A stretch of DNA of 64,000 bases, from contig CM024760.1 in NCBI GenBank assembly GCA_014218235.1, positions 143,483,245 to 143,547,244 on the forward strand, given 5' to 3'. The DNA comes from Colocasia esculenta (Eukaryota; Streptophyta; Magnoliopsida; Alismatales; Araceae). This document shows positions 55,401 through 64,000 of the stretch, in pieces. The stretch's first letter is position 1; each line of letters begins with the position of its first letter. Position numbers and translations under genes: made by a program. Below the pieces are notes generated by a model, which had not been told where the DNA came from, searched no databases, and saw only the letters and a program-made list of their open reading frames with translations.

Positions 55401-55588
55401 TTGTAAATTGTTATATGCAGATATGAGCACATGTACTTTCTTGTGTCTCTTATTGTTGTGATTTGTCTTTTATATTCTTCCTGGACACGTGTACGAGCTA
55501 TCCCTTGCAAGACTCCGGTCCGTTCGCGGGAGACGGATCTGGATATGGACCCTTATTGGGTATAGATATCCAGGGCCATTACAGAAAC
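52492..55588 (+). mobile_element. Solo LTR J in the pol of element E, with TSD GAAAC
   Basis: LTR 52497-55583 (3087 bp), TGTAACG start and GGCCATTACA end. It is flanked by GAAAC at 52492-52496 and 55584-55588. Removing it restores E's reading frame exactly. It has no coding content. The block CTACTGAGCC...GGCTCAC...TTTTCAGGG near 55197-55250 shows it is a plus-strand gypsy LTR related to E and F. Two 10-nt-spacer inverted repeats lie at 52689-52745. Confidence 0.95.
52689..52745 (+). repeat. Alternating GAACGCGAC / GTCGCGTTC array in J
   Basis: Four 9-mers in alternating orientation: GAACGCGAC 52689-52697, GTCGCGTTC 52708-52716, GAACGCGAC 52718-52726 and GTCGCGTTC 52737-52745. The first-second and third-fourth spacers are both exactly 10 nt; the middle one is 1 nt. 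Confidence 0.92.
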
Positions 55589-58504
55589 CAACTCTAGAAG
55601 ACATTCCCATAGCCAGAGAATATCCTGATGTATTTTCAGAAGACTTACCTGGTATACCACCTAAACATGAGGTAAACTTTACCATCGAGTTACTTCCTGG
55701 GGCAGCTCCTATATCCAAAGCTCCATATCGCATGTCCCCTGTTGAATTATAGGAGCTAAAAAGGCAGATCCAAAAATTGCTAGATTAAGGTTTTATCAGG
55801 CCCAGCACATCCCCATAGGGAGCGCCAGTACTGTTCGTCAGGAAGAAGGACTCGTCAATGAGGCTCTGCATTGATTACCGTCAGTTAAATCAATTGACAA
55901 TAAAGAACAAATATCCACTGCCTCACATCGACAAGCTGTTTGATCAGATCTCCAGTGCACAATATTTTTCCAAGATCGATCTAAGATCGGGCTACCATCA
56001 GCTAAGAATTAAAGAAGAAGATATACACAAATATGCATTCCAGAGTAGATATGGTCACTATGAGTTCGTGGTTATGCCGTTCGGCTTAACTAATGCTCCA
56101 GCGGCCTTTATGCAACTTATGAACAACATATATAGGTCATACTTAGACCAGTTAGTAGTGGTGTTCATTGATGACATCCTCATCTACTCCAAATCCAAGC
56201 AAGAACATGAAGAACACTTGAAGATTGATCTGCAAGTGCTTAGAGACAATCAACTATATGCCAAACTTAGTAAGTGTGAATTCTAGATGGAGGAAGTGTC
56301 TTTCCTTGGCCACATCATATCCAAGGAAGGGATCTCTGTAGATCCTTCTAAAGTGGAAGCTGTGAAGAACTGGGCATGGCCGACAACTATGTCGGAGATT
56401 AGAAGCTTTATGGGCTTAGCCAGTTACTATCGTTGCTTTATCAAAGACTTTTCAAAGATAGTTGTACCGTTGACCAGACTTACCAGGAAGGAGAATCCAT
56501 TCACATGGACCACCGAATGTGAAGACAGTTTCAGGGCATTGAAGGAGCACTTAACTTCAGCACATGTACTAACACTGCCAGTAATTGGGGGAAAATTTGA
56601 AGTATATACAGATGCATCCGGGATCGGCCTAGGCTGTGTACTAATGCAAAATGGGAAGTGATATGCTACACCTCTAGGCAACTGAAGAAGCATGAGGACA
56701 ACTACTCGGTGCATGATCTGAAGCTAGCTACTGTAGTCTTCACCTTGAAGATATGGCGTCACTATCTATATGGTGAGAAGTTCGTTGTGTTTTCTGACCA
56801 TAAAAGTTTGAAGTATTTGTTTTCTCAGCATGAGTTGAACATGAGACAACGGAGGTGGTTGGAGTACTTGAAAGACTTCGACTTTACTATCCAATACCAT
56901 CCAGGTAAAGCAAATGTTGTGGCAGATGCTCTGAGTAGAAAGCCAATGATTACAATATCAAGCCTTATGGTAGGAGAATGGCGGTTACTTGAGGAATTTG
57001 CCAAGTTGGATATAGAAGCTGATGTGAAAAAAGAAGGATGTCTAGTTGCTAATATTAGAGCTCAACCCACCTTACTAGAAGATATCTTAGCACTCCAAGA
57101 CAATGACCCGATGCTTGTCGAAGTAAAGGTTAACCTGGACCAGAGGCTGGACTTTTCCTTGGCAGAAGATGGAAGATTACTATTCCGAGGCCGAGTCTGT
57201 GTACCCAACCATGCGGAAACAAAGAAGATCATTATGGATGAAGCACACAAGACCAGATATACCATTCATCCTGGAGCCACAAAAATGTATCAAAACTTAA
57301 AGAGGAGTTTTTGGTGGCCTAACATGAAGAGAGAAGTAGCTGCCTATGTCACTAGGTGTTTGACTTGCCAACAAGTCAAAGCCGAACATTTGCTACCTAC
57401 AGGTAAACTAAAACCCCTGGAAATCCCTGTATGGAAATGGGAAGGAGTAGGGATGGACTTTATCTTTGGTTTGCCCAAATCTAGAAGCAGATTCGACGGA
57501 ATATGGGTGATAGTCGACCGTTTAACTAAATCCACTCACTTCTTACTAGTTAAGAATAGGTGGACGGTAGACATTCTAGATGCTTTGTATGTAAAAGAAA
57601 TCGTCAGACTACATGGAGTACCTGTGTCCATTGTATCTGATAGAGACCCTAGGTTTACATTCCATTTTTGGAAAGGTTTACACAATTCCTTGGGATCTAA
57701 ACTAAATTTCAGCATGACTTTCCATCCACATACCGATGGGCAGACGGAAAGAATAAACCAAGTAATAGAAGACATGTTGAGAGCCTGTATGCTAGACTTC
57801 GGAGGTAGTTGGCATGAACACTTACCTCTTGTGGAGTTCGCCTACAACAATAGTTACCAAGCTAGCATACAAATGGCACCCTTTGAAGGACTCTATGGTA
57901 GGAGTTGCCGATCTCCAATTTGTTGGTATGAAATCGAGGAAAAACAATTGTTAGGACCCGACATGGTGAGAGAAACTATGAAGAAGGTAAAGCTCATAAA
58001 GGAAAGAATGGCAGTGGCACAATAAAGACAAAAGGCTTATGCAAACACTAGAAGAAGGGACCTAGAATTTCAGGTTGGTGAGCATGTATTCTTAAAGGTG
58101 TCACCAAGCTGGGGAATCAGAGGATTTGGGGTCAAAGGCAAGCTCTCACCAAGATTTATCGACCCTTTCGAAATTCTTGAAAGAGTTGGAGAGGTGGCAT
58201 ACCGTCTAGCATTACCTCCGCAGCTAGATGGAGTATACAATGTGTTCCACATCTCTATGTTGAAGAAGTATGTACGTGACCCTTCCACGTCATCGACTAC
58301 CAGTTTTTAGAGTTCAACAAAGACGAAACTTATCAAGAAAGGCCAATTGAGATCGTGGACAGGGAACTGCGCCAACTGAGAAACAAGGTCATTCCCTTGG
58401 TGAAGGTCAGATGGAATCAACGCTTGGAAGAGGATGATACTTGGGAAACCAAGGAAGCTATGTGCAAGAGGTATCCAGAGTTGTTCACAAGTAAGGGCCT
58501 CTAA
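55589..58504 (+). pseudogene. RT-RNase H-integrase-chromodomain of element E
   Basis: RT: DVFSEDLPGIPP, LCIDYRQLNQLTIKNKYPLP, and the catalytic FIDDILIYSKS (about 56165-56200). RNase H: FEVYTDASGIGLGCVLMQ, then after a frameshift at about 56655 SDHKSLKYLF and ANVVADALSRKP. Integrase: HHCC zinc domain (HPGATKMYQNLKRSFWWPNM, CLTCQQVK) and D-D-E (IVDRLTKSTHF, IVSDRDPRF, GQTERINQVIE). A chromodomain with ERPIEIVDRELRQ and LVKVRWNQRLEEDDTWE ends at TAA 58502-58504. The chromodomain frame needs one base that is missing near 58280. Stops lie at 55750, 55786, 55820, 56284 and 58023. The chromodomain is thought to guide integration to heterochromatin in this lineage. Confidence 0.93.
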
Positions 58505-58550
58505 ACTTGTCCTATAATTCTATCCATGAATTTGGGGGTCAAATTCTCTT

Positions 58551-58563
58551 AAGTGGGGGAGGG
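58551..58563 (+). promoter_or_regulatory. Polypurine tract of element E
   Basis: AAGTGGGGGAGGG directly before the 3' LTR start. Confidence 0.9.
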
Positions 58564-59428
58564 TGTAGCATCCCGGAAAATACAGTAATTAAAAATTAGA
58601 AATAAATGGGAATTGGTAAATTCCATATTATTAAAAAAATGGAAACATACGCACTATTATCGTATGTGCAAGAACACATCATAAAATTCCATAAAAACCA
58701 TAGTTCAACCCTAAATAATATACCCAAATGATCCACGAAGAAATTGGTGCAATGAAAAATCCGCTTGACCAAGTATAAGTCACGTTGTGACTTATTATCC
58801 TAATTAGGAAACAATTCGAAAATCCATTTGTCATGTGCATTAAACATAATCATAAATCAAGTTTAAAATGATGAGAAGACATTTAACAACATGTATTGGT
58901 AACCCATTATCAGAATTGGGTCAATGGACAACTTTTGGCCCAAGAATAAAATCAAGCAAGAAAATACACCAGAAATTTGTAACCTTAATTGAGCTGAAAA
59001 TAGAAAGGGGCAACTAGGGAAAATTCTCATGCAATTAGCCTTGCATGGCAACCCTAATTCGTACCTAACCTTGGTATGAAACTTCCTAAAGCCATACACA
59101 CTCCAATTGGGAGGGGAATGCCTCAAACATGGAAGGTCCAACCCCAAAACCGCAGCCCACTTTCCTTGTTCCATTAGGACCCCTAAAACAACCCTAGAAG
59201 CTTAAATACTCGTCAAGAAGTCCTTGGGGGCGGGTTCATGCTTGTTGGGGTCGTGGGGAGCAACTCTTGAGCACCAGAGGAAGAGGAAATTGCCTCAACC
59301 GAAGCTCTTCTTTCCCTGTGGTCATTCTGCATCGCCCTGTAGGAGATCTTACTTAGCATCGACCAAAGGTAGGTTATCTCGGGCCAAACCTAATCAAGTC
59401 ATATACCAACGTGAAGAGCATCAAGTCT
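58564..59428 (+). repeat. 3' LTR of element E (first 865 bp)
   Basis: Collinear with 33189-34055. It is interrupted by H right after AGTCT, the expected TSD of H; in the 5' LTR the text continues AGTCTAGTTC. The remainder is not in the window. Confidence 0.92.
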
Positions 59429-61022
59429 TGTAACGACCCGACCTCCCGGACCCTCGCCAGGGGTCCCGAGGGTCGCGCCGCCACCCACGGATTCGAAGAT
59501 CCGGAAGGGTTAGAAGAAATAGTCTAGTGAGATATGTACTGAATTTAAATAACTATAACAATATGTACAATATACAAAAGGTTTGTACAACGGGTCCAAG
59601 TAAAAGCACAGGTACAAGAAGAAGAGGACTTGCAAAGCACAACTCTCAGCTCACTTGGCTACAAGAGCTCACAACACACGCTCTCACTGCTGCTGACAAC
59701 ACACGGCGCCACAGCCGCCTCTGCATCCCGTCCGACACCGAGCTCCGGCGACGACGAGCCCCTAGCTGAAGGAAGTAGGGGGGTGAGCCTCGCGAACAAG
59801 GCCCAGTAGGGATTACCAGTCCCTCATCGGCCAAAGTAGCAGGAACTCCGAACACCGGAAACTACCCTAGAAAGATGTAAAGCGAGGAACACCTACAGCA
59901 GGGTACTACTAAGCAGCGAAAGAGAACAGTACGACGCCACGACCACCGACAAGGGTCAAGACACACACACAACTCCCGCAGAAACTAATGGAGTCGGGAA
60001 CACAGCGGAAGTAACCCTCGGCACACCTGCCAAGATCATGCAACAACCAGGTGAGAACGATGTCTCACCGCAAGCACGGCCACCTCAGACCCCCACAGGG
60101 TCGAGGGCCCACAAGCAGAACCGCCCTGGACCCCGGATACACCGCAAGGTCGGGAAGCCATACACGTCGGTGCCACTACGGACTGGCACCCAAGAACAGA
60201 ACTACGGTACCGGGAGGACACCGAGTGGGAACCACCAGAAGCACGGGTCTGCCCAAGGCCAGACCAACGACGCCCACGGAAACTAGGCACGGCCAGGCTA
60301 TAACCGCCATACACGCTAGGGCAGCGGATAACACTTAGAAACGTTGTGAGGAAAACGTCATCACAACAACAGCAACCAAGCCACCACCGCTAGCAGCCAA
60401 GAGGGGGACCCGCAGTCCGCACGCTCTGCTTGCTAGCCTAGATCCTGCCTCCGCCCCCGCGCAAGGGCGAGATAGAGCCGCCACAGAAACACACAACACA
60501 CGCAACACCGCAGCCTAGCCAAGCTGCGGCCTCACGCCTGACACCACTACATGCCTCCGAAACCAACGCAGAGAGAGGCAGTGAGACAAGGGACTGTCTG
60601 GTCTGCGCCAGGAAAGCACTCCGAACCCCTCGGCGTCCCAGATCTAGACAAGAGAGCTCTAAAAATGACTCAACACCACTGTCCAAACCTCATTTTCCCC
60701 TCAGCTTCAGAGTCTGCTCACGTGGGCTGCCAACTCGAGCATGCTCGTAGCCCGGAGTACTCCCTCAACAGGCTCCCGAGAACGGGGGTCCCAGAAAACG
60801 GAGACAACCTCTGAACGGGACAGGCCCTCAAGTGCAAGCACCGGGCGAACAGGCGGGGCAGCACAACAAAACCACGCCGAACTACTGGCTTGTAACACAC
60901 GACAAGCCCAGCGAGCGAGAGGCACGCACGGACCCTCAAAAGGGGCCGTAGGCCAACCAAGGCACGCACGAACGGCTAGAACCTCGGAACACCACCAGAC
61001 AGTATGGAAACCCATCGCTCTG

Positions 61023-61059
61023 CTAATAATCGATTGACTGCCGGTCAATCGATTATTAG
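61023..61059. repeat. Perfect 16-bp inverted repeat in H
   Basis: CTAATAATCGATTGAC (61023-61038), 5-nt spacer, GTCAATCGATTATTAG (61044-61059). The arms match perfectly and lie in GC-rich DNA, so the AT-rich arms stand out. Confidence 0.9.
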
Positions 61060-61328
61060 GCAGACACGACCCTCCTGGCACCGCTGCCAAGACACGGCCA
61101 CGAAGGTGTCACCTTCGGTCACTGAACGCAGGGAGGCAACCAGCCGTGTTCCCTACAAGAAGGTCCTGAGGGCACAACCTGCCCTGGGGCATACGCCGAC
61201 ACACAACCGGGCCACGGAAACACCTGAGGCACCCACAGGCACTGTCGCGCCCCCACAGGCCATCGCGATACCATCGCGACGGGGAAGGGCACTGCGACAC
61301 GAACCCTGATGCGACGGGGCAGAGTGAC

Positions 61329-61428
61329 CCTTATCGCGACCGCCAAGTGCACCTTGATAAGGTCTCTCCCGACCGGGGCAACGCCTCTACTGATGTCGCG
61401 ACGCACCGTGCGGTCGCGACACCAGTAG
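61329..61428. repeat. TCGCGAC inverted repeats with 10-nt spacers in H
   Basis: GTCGCGAC (61395-61402), 10-nt spacer, GTCGCGAC (61413-61420), with outer arms CTACTG/CAGTAG. Next to it, CCTTATCGCGAC (61329-61340), a 10-nt spacer, then ACCTTGATAAGG (61351-61362), whose inner bases have decayed. Confidence 0.8.
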
Positions 61429-61883
61429 GGAGGCAGACCAACAGGATCCTCAATTCCGGAGTCGCCCACGAACCACACACATGAACACACGGGGGAGGGG
61501 AGCATAGGGAAAGCAGTAAAGCTATCTACAAAACCCTGAGGGCTCCCGATCCACCCGGATGGGAGAGGGCACAAGAAATTATTGGGTTGAGTGTGTTTTG
61601 GAATTTCCTAAAGTTGTACTTTAATGATTACCAATGAACATCACTCATACTTTGATTTTGATGATGACATATTGTGATTTTAATGATGACATATTGTGAT
61701 TTTAATGATGACATATTGTGATTTTGATGATGATATGTTGAACATGTTGTACTTTCTATACATATCATAATAATGCTTAAACAACATGTTTTAGATGTTT
61801 AATATCTCATATTTTAATCATAATATCTTGTACTAATGATTTATGTGTTAATTTTGCAGGTGAATACAGATTTTGTCTTGGTA

Positions 61884-62193
61884 GTGTCGACACACCCCTT
61901 ACTGGTGTCGACACAGTGTTTCAAACACTAAGGCAAAATGATGAAGAAAAGGTCAAGTGGTGTCGACACAGGATCAAGTAGTGTCGACACTAGTCCCAGA
62001 TTCCAGAGATCCCAGTTGACAGGTCTGCATGGTAGTGTCGACACAGGCTCAAGTAGTGTCGACACTAGATCCATTTCCCAGAAGACATGTTTGGCAGTTC
62101 TGGACAGTGTGTCGACACTGCTTGAAGTAGTGTCGACACTAGTGACCCTTCCCAGAGAACCAATTCTGCCAGTTTGGGACAGTGTGTCGACAC
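61884..62193 (+). repeat. GTGTCGACAC palindrome array in U3 of element C
   Basis: Nine exact copies of the 10-bp palindrome. Eight form four pairs with an 11-nt spacer (first pair 61884-61893 and 61905-61914); the ninth (62184-62193) is single. The array ends 119 bp before the TATA box. Confidence 0.92.
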
Positions 62194-62312
62194 ACTCTGG
62201 CTAAATCTCAATTTCGTGAAATCATCTGGACACATGGCTGCTTGGGAATTAGGGGATTTGACTTAGGTTTCCGTGCCCATGCACCCCAAGGCACTTTATG
62301 GACATATGGGGC

Positions 62313-62320
62313 TATAAATA
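62313..62320 (+). promoter_or_regulatory. TATA box of element C LTR
   Basis: TATAAATA in GGGGCTATAAATACCC, a strong plant TATA consensus, placed as in element B. Confidence 0.8.
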
Positions 62321-62831
62321 CCCATGCTCCTTGTACCCCAAAGGCAAGAGAGCCCACACACTTCCTGAAGAACCTTTGTGGCGGCTGAAAGGGGGTTTCC
62401 AGATCTGTCTCCATCTCCAGAAGCTGCAAGCCATCCTTTCAAGAGGAAGGACAAGGGAATCAAGGGGAATCCCTGGAGAGAAGGTTGTTGTGCAAGGCAA
62501 GGGAGCAGATCCAACTGAAGAGGCATAGAGAAGAAGGATTTCTGGCATTTCAGATGCCATCAAAGCAGAGCATCGCCAATTGAGAAGAATCTCCATCGAT
62601 TTCCATCAAAGCTCCTCAATTGAAGCGTCTGCAAGTCTTCTTCATCAAGGAACATCCAAGTCACATCTATTTCATTCATTTTCTTGGAGTGTTCATCCAG
62701 ATTTTCATTGTGTGATCTGTACATGTGTTCTGCACAGACCACTTAATTCTATTTGTTCGATTTTCATCTTTGTATTGAGATAGATCGGGCTAGAGGATCT
62801 ATTCTCTAATTTGTGCTTGTTCTAGCAGAAC

Positions 62832-63107
62832 TTGGATCTTTCGTGGTCCAAAGGTTTAGAGCCGTAGTGCTCCGGTTTTGAGCCGTTGTGCTCAAGTGCT
62901 TGTGAGTCGTCGTACTCATAAGTGGTTTATGGAGTAGGTCGTCGTACCTATCTCCTGGGTTTTCTTTGAGTCGTCGTACTCAAAGGGTTTGGAGTCGTCG
63001 TGCTCCGGTTGTTTCTTGAGTCATCGTGCTCAAGGGTGTTTAGAGTCGTCGTGCTTCAGTGTGAGTTGTACTCAAGGTTTTGAGTAGTGTGGCCTCACTA
63101 TGTGAGG
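62832..63107 (+). repeat. Hexaloop hairpin array in R-U5 of element C
   Basis: Nine successive short inverted repeats with loops of exactly 6 nt: 62832-62851 (loop TTTCGT), 62859-62872 (CGTAGT), 62878-62895 (CGTTGT), 62900-62921 (CGTCGT), 62931-62955 (CGTCGT), 62964-62985 (CGTCGT, 8-bp perfect stem), 62991-63006 (CGTCGT), 63015-63034 (CATCGT) and 63043-63056 (CGTCGT, weak). CCTCAC-TAT-GTGAGG closes the series at 63093-63107. They lie downstream of the TATA box and before the primer site, so they would be in the RNA leader. Confidence 0.88.
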
Positions 63108-63402
63108 GGTGGACGTAGGAGTCACTGAAGGTGATTTCCGAACCACCTAAAAATCCTCTGTGCAGTGGTTTGAATTGTGGTTTGCCTTTGTATCTCGCTA
63201 GATGCATGCATGGGGATTTCGCTCACACTACTAATTGATTTGCTCACACACTCTAATCACACTTCATATCAGTAAATTGTTTGGGTGAATTGATCTATGA
63301 TTCGAAGTAATTTTAAATTGCTTAAGCTTCGCATAAATTGTTTTAGATCTATTCAACCCCCCCTTCTAGATCTGATCCATCCACCCATCTGATCCTAACA
63401 AT

Positions 63403-63414
63403 TGGTATCAGAGC
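63403..63414 (+). promoter_or_regulatory. Primer binding site of element C (tRNA-iMet)
   Basis: TGGTATCAGAGC two bases after the LTR end. Confidence 0.95.
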
Positions 63415-63595
63415 AGGTTAATGTCTGTTATTGATCTGATTTGATTGCTTCTGTTTGATCTTTGTGTTAATTGCTTGAACTGTTTGCTTGATCTTTCACT
63501 GTCTCTGCAGGTTAACCACTCTAATTGTTAGATCTAATTCCTTGTTACATTGATTCACTGTGATTAGATCTAATAATCTTTTGAGTTTTGGTATA

Positions 63596-64000
63596 ATGGA
63601 AAATCTTTTTAATCTGTATGAATTTCCTGTTATAATTTCTGAGAAATCACCAATCTCACCTTCATCAAGTTTTTCAGTGGTAGCACAAAAAGAAATTCAC
63701 AAGTACATGATGGCAAAGAAGAGCCTCAATGAATCCAGAAAATCAACAATTCAGAAGGTTGTGGCTCTCACTGCACACTCTAATAGCTCAGAGCATTCTT
63801 CATCCTCTTCAAAACAAAGAAATCAAATGGGTCTACAAGGTCGGTACATCCATTCTAGACTCATCTATATATTCTAACTCTGATTCTGATGAAGATGAAG
63901 GAATGTCTCAAGCTAAATTGATTGAATTTTGTGAGAAGATACAAAATCTTAATATGAAGCTGAACACTAAAAATAAAGAATTGAAAAAAGCTTTAAAACA
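63596..64000 (+). pseudogene. Copia gag of element C, 5' part
   Basis: ATG at 63596 (MENLFNLYEFPV), about 195 nt after the LTR, matching element B's start at 1917. The Ser-rich segment (HSNSSEHSSSSSK) follows, then frameshifts relative to B near 63815 and 63842 (single-base deletions). The frame then resumes as the acidic/coiled-coil part to the window end. As in B, no UBN2-type capsid domain precedes the Ser-rich part. Confidence 0.85.

Larger units (their letters stand above)
33189..59428 (+). mobile_element. Chromodomain Ty3/gypsy element E (Tekay/Del type), with nested insertions
   Basis: The 5' LTR starts at 33189 (TGTAGAACCCCG) and ends at 50756, split by F (with G inside). The primer site is 50763-50774. 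The gag-protease frame is 50996-52499, then J, then RT-RNase H-integrase-chromodomain to 58504. The polypurine tract is 58551-58563. The 3' LTR starts at 58564 (TGTAGCATCCCG) and is cut at 59428 by H. The order protease-RT-RNase H-integrase-chromodomain is that of chromoviruses, and long LTRs of 3-4 kb fit the Tekay lineage. The expected left TSD is GGCCA (33184-33188); the right end is not in the window. Confidence 0.93.
59429..61579 (-). mobile_element. Gypsy-type LTR H, minus strand, truncated by element C
   Basis: Begins TGTAACGACCCG at 59429, the reverse of an LTR end like those of E, F and J (GGGTCGTTACA). CCTACTGGGCC...GAGGCTCACC near 59820-59780 on the minus strand is the conserved block near the LTR 3' end. 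It is GC-rich. Cut at 61580 by element C, so it could be a solo LTR or part of a full element. Many open frames cover it on both strands; none shows a protein family feature. Confidence 0.75.
61580..63400 (+). repeat. 5' LTR of element C
   Basis: 1821 bp, matching 18448-20277 (B, 1830 bp) in the opposite orientation. U3 palindrome array 61884-62193, TATA box 62313-62320, hairpin array 62832-63107, end GATCCTAACA at 63400. Confidence 0.93.
61580..64000 (+). mobile_element. Copia element C (B family, plus strand, partial)
   Basis: 5' LTR 61580-63400, primer site 63403-63414, leader, and the start of gag at 63596; the rest is beyond the window. It is the same family as element B at the left edge but in opposite orientation. 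The LTR start reads TATTGGG instead of TGTTGGG, so the terminal TG has mutated to TA. It is inserted in H; the left TSD would be GAAAT. Confidence 0.92.

Noticed and set aside
59429..61574. Many 60-150-codon open frames in H on both strands
   Set aside because: High GC content removes stop codons. No conserved motif, and H is an LTR by its end and U5-like block.

Overview
The window is repeat DNA from a flowering-plant nuclear genome. The evidence is Ty1/copia elements with initiator-Met tRNA primer sites, Ty3/gypsy elements with a plant-type chromodomain or dual RNase H, and MULE and hAT remnants. I found no intact host gene, rRNA, tRNA or CRISPR array. Nearly every base can be placed in a stack of transposable elements inserted into each other. 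Most insertions are proved by 5-bp target-site duplications (TSDs).

LEFT NEST (1-23856). Copia D (minus strand; 5' LTR 21939-23856) has its gag broken by copia B (minus; 5' LTR 18448-20277, gag at the left edge). Copia A (plus; 1987-18316; TSD CTAAC) sits in B's leader. A is a SIRE-like element with gag, pol and a long env-like region. A solo-LTR-like piece, I (minus; about 10049-12660), splits A's env-like region.

MIDDLE (23857-33188). This is older, decayed DNA. It holds an array of CAATCGATTG palindromes, a MuDR-type transposase fragment, a solo LTR of the D family (28988-30902; TSD TTTAT) that splits a 32-bp perfect palindrome, a broken hAT transposase and a GA/G-rich minisatellite.

RIGHT NEST (33189-64000). 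E is a plus-strand chromodomain gypsy element (Tekay/Del type). Its 5' LTR is split by solo LTR F (35194-49377; TSD TGCAC), and F is split by G (37063-47113; TSD ATACG/ATATG). G is a minus-strand Tat-lineage gypsy element with dual RNase H and an antisense accessory ORF. E's pol is split by solo LTR J (52497-55583; TSD GAAAC). E's 3' LTR is broken by a minus-strand LTR, H (59429-61579), which is broken in turn by C (61580 onward), a plus-strand copy of the B family.

All coding regions carry stops or frameshifts, so these are relics. The most unusual theme is in the LTRs. Every family here carries arrays of short, mostly CpG-containing motifs with rigid spacing. B/C has GTGTCGACAC pairs separated by 11 nt at about 120 bp from the TATA box, plus a run of RNA hairpins with 6-nt CGTCGT-like loops. 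D has inverted repeats with 7-nt spacers. E, F, H and J have CGCGAC/GTCGCG inverted repeats with 10-nt spacers. A has AACGATT with alternating 10- and 14-nt spacers. The repeated construction suggests a shared recognition or RNA-folding mechanism and is the best candidate here for something undescribed.
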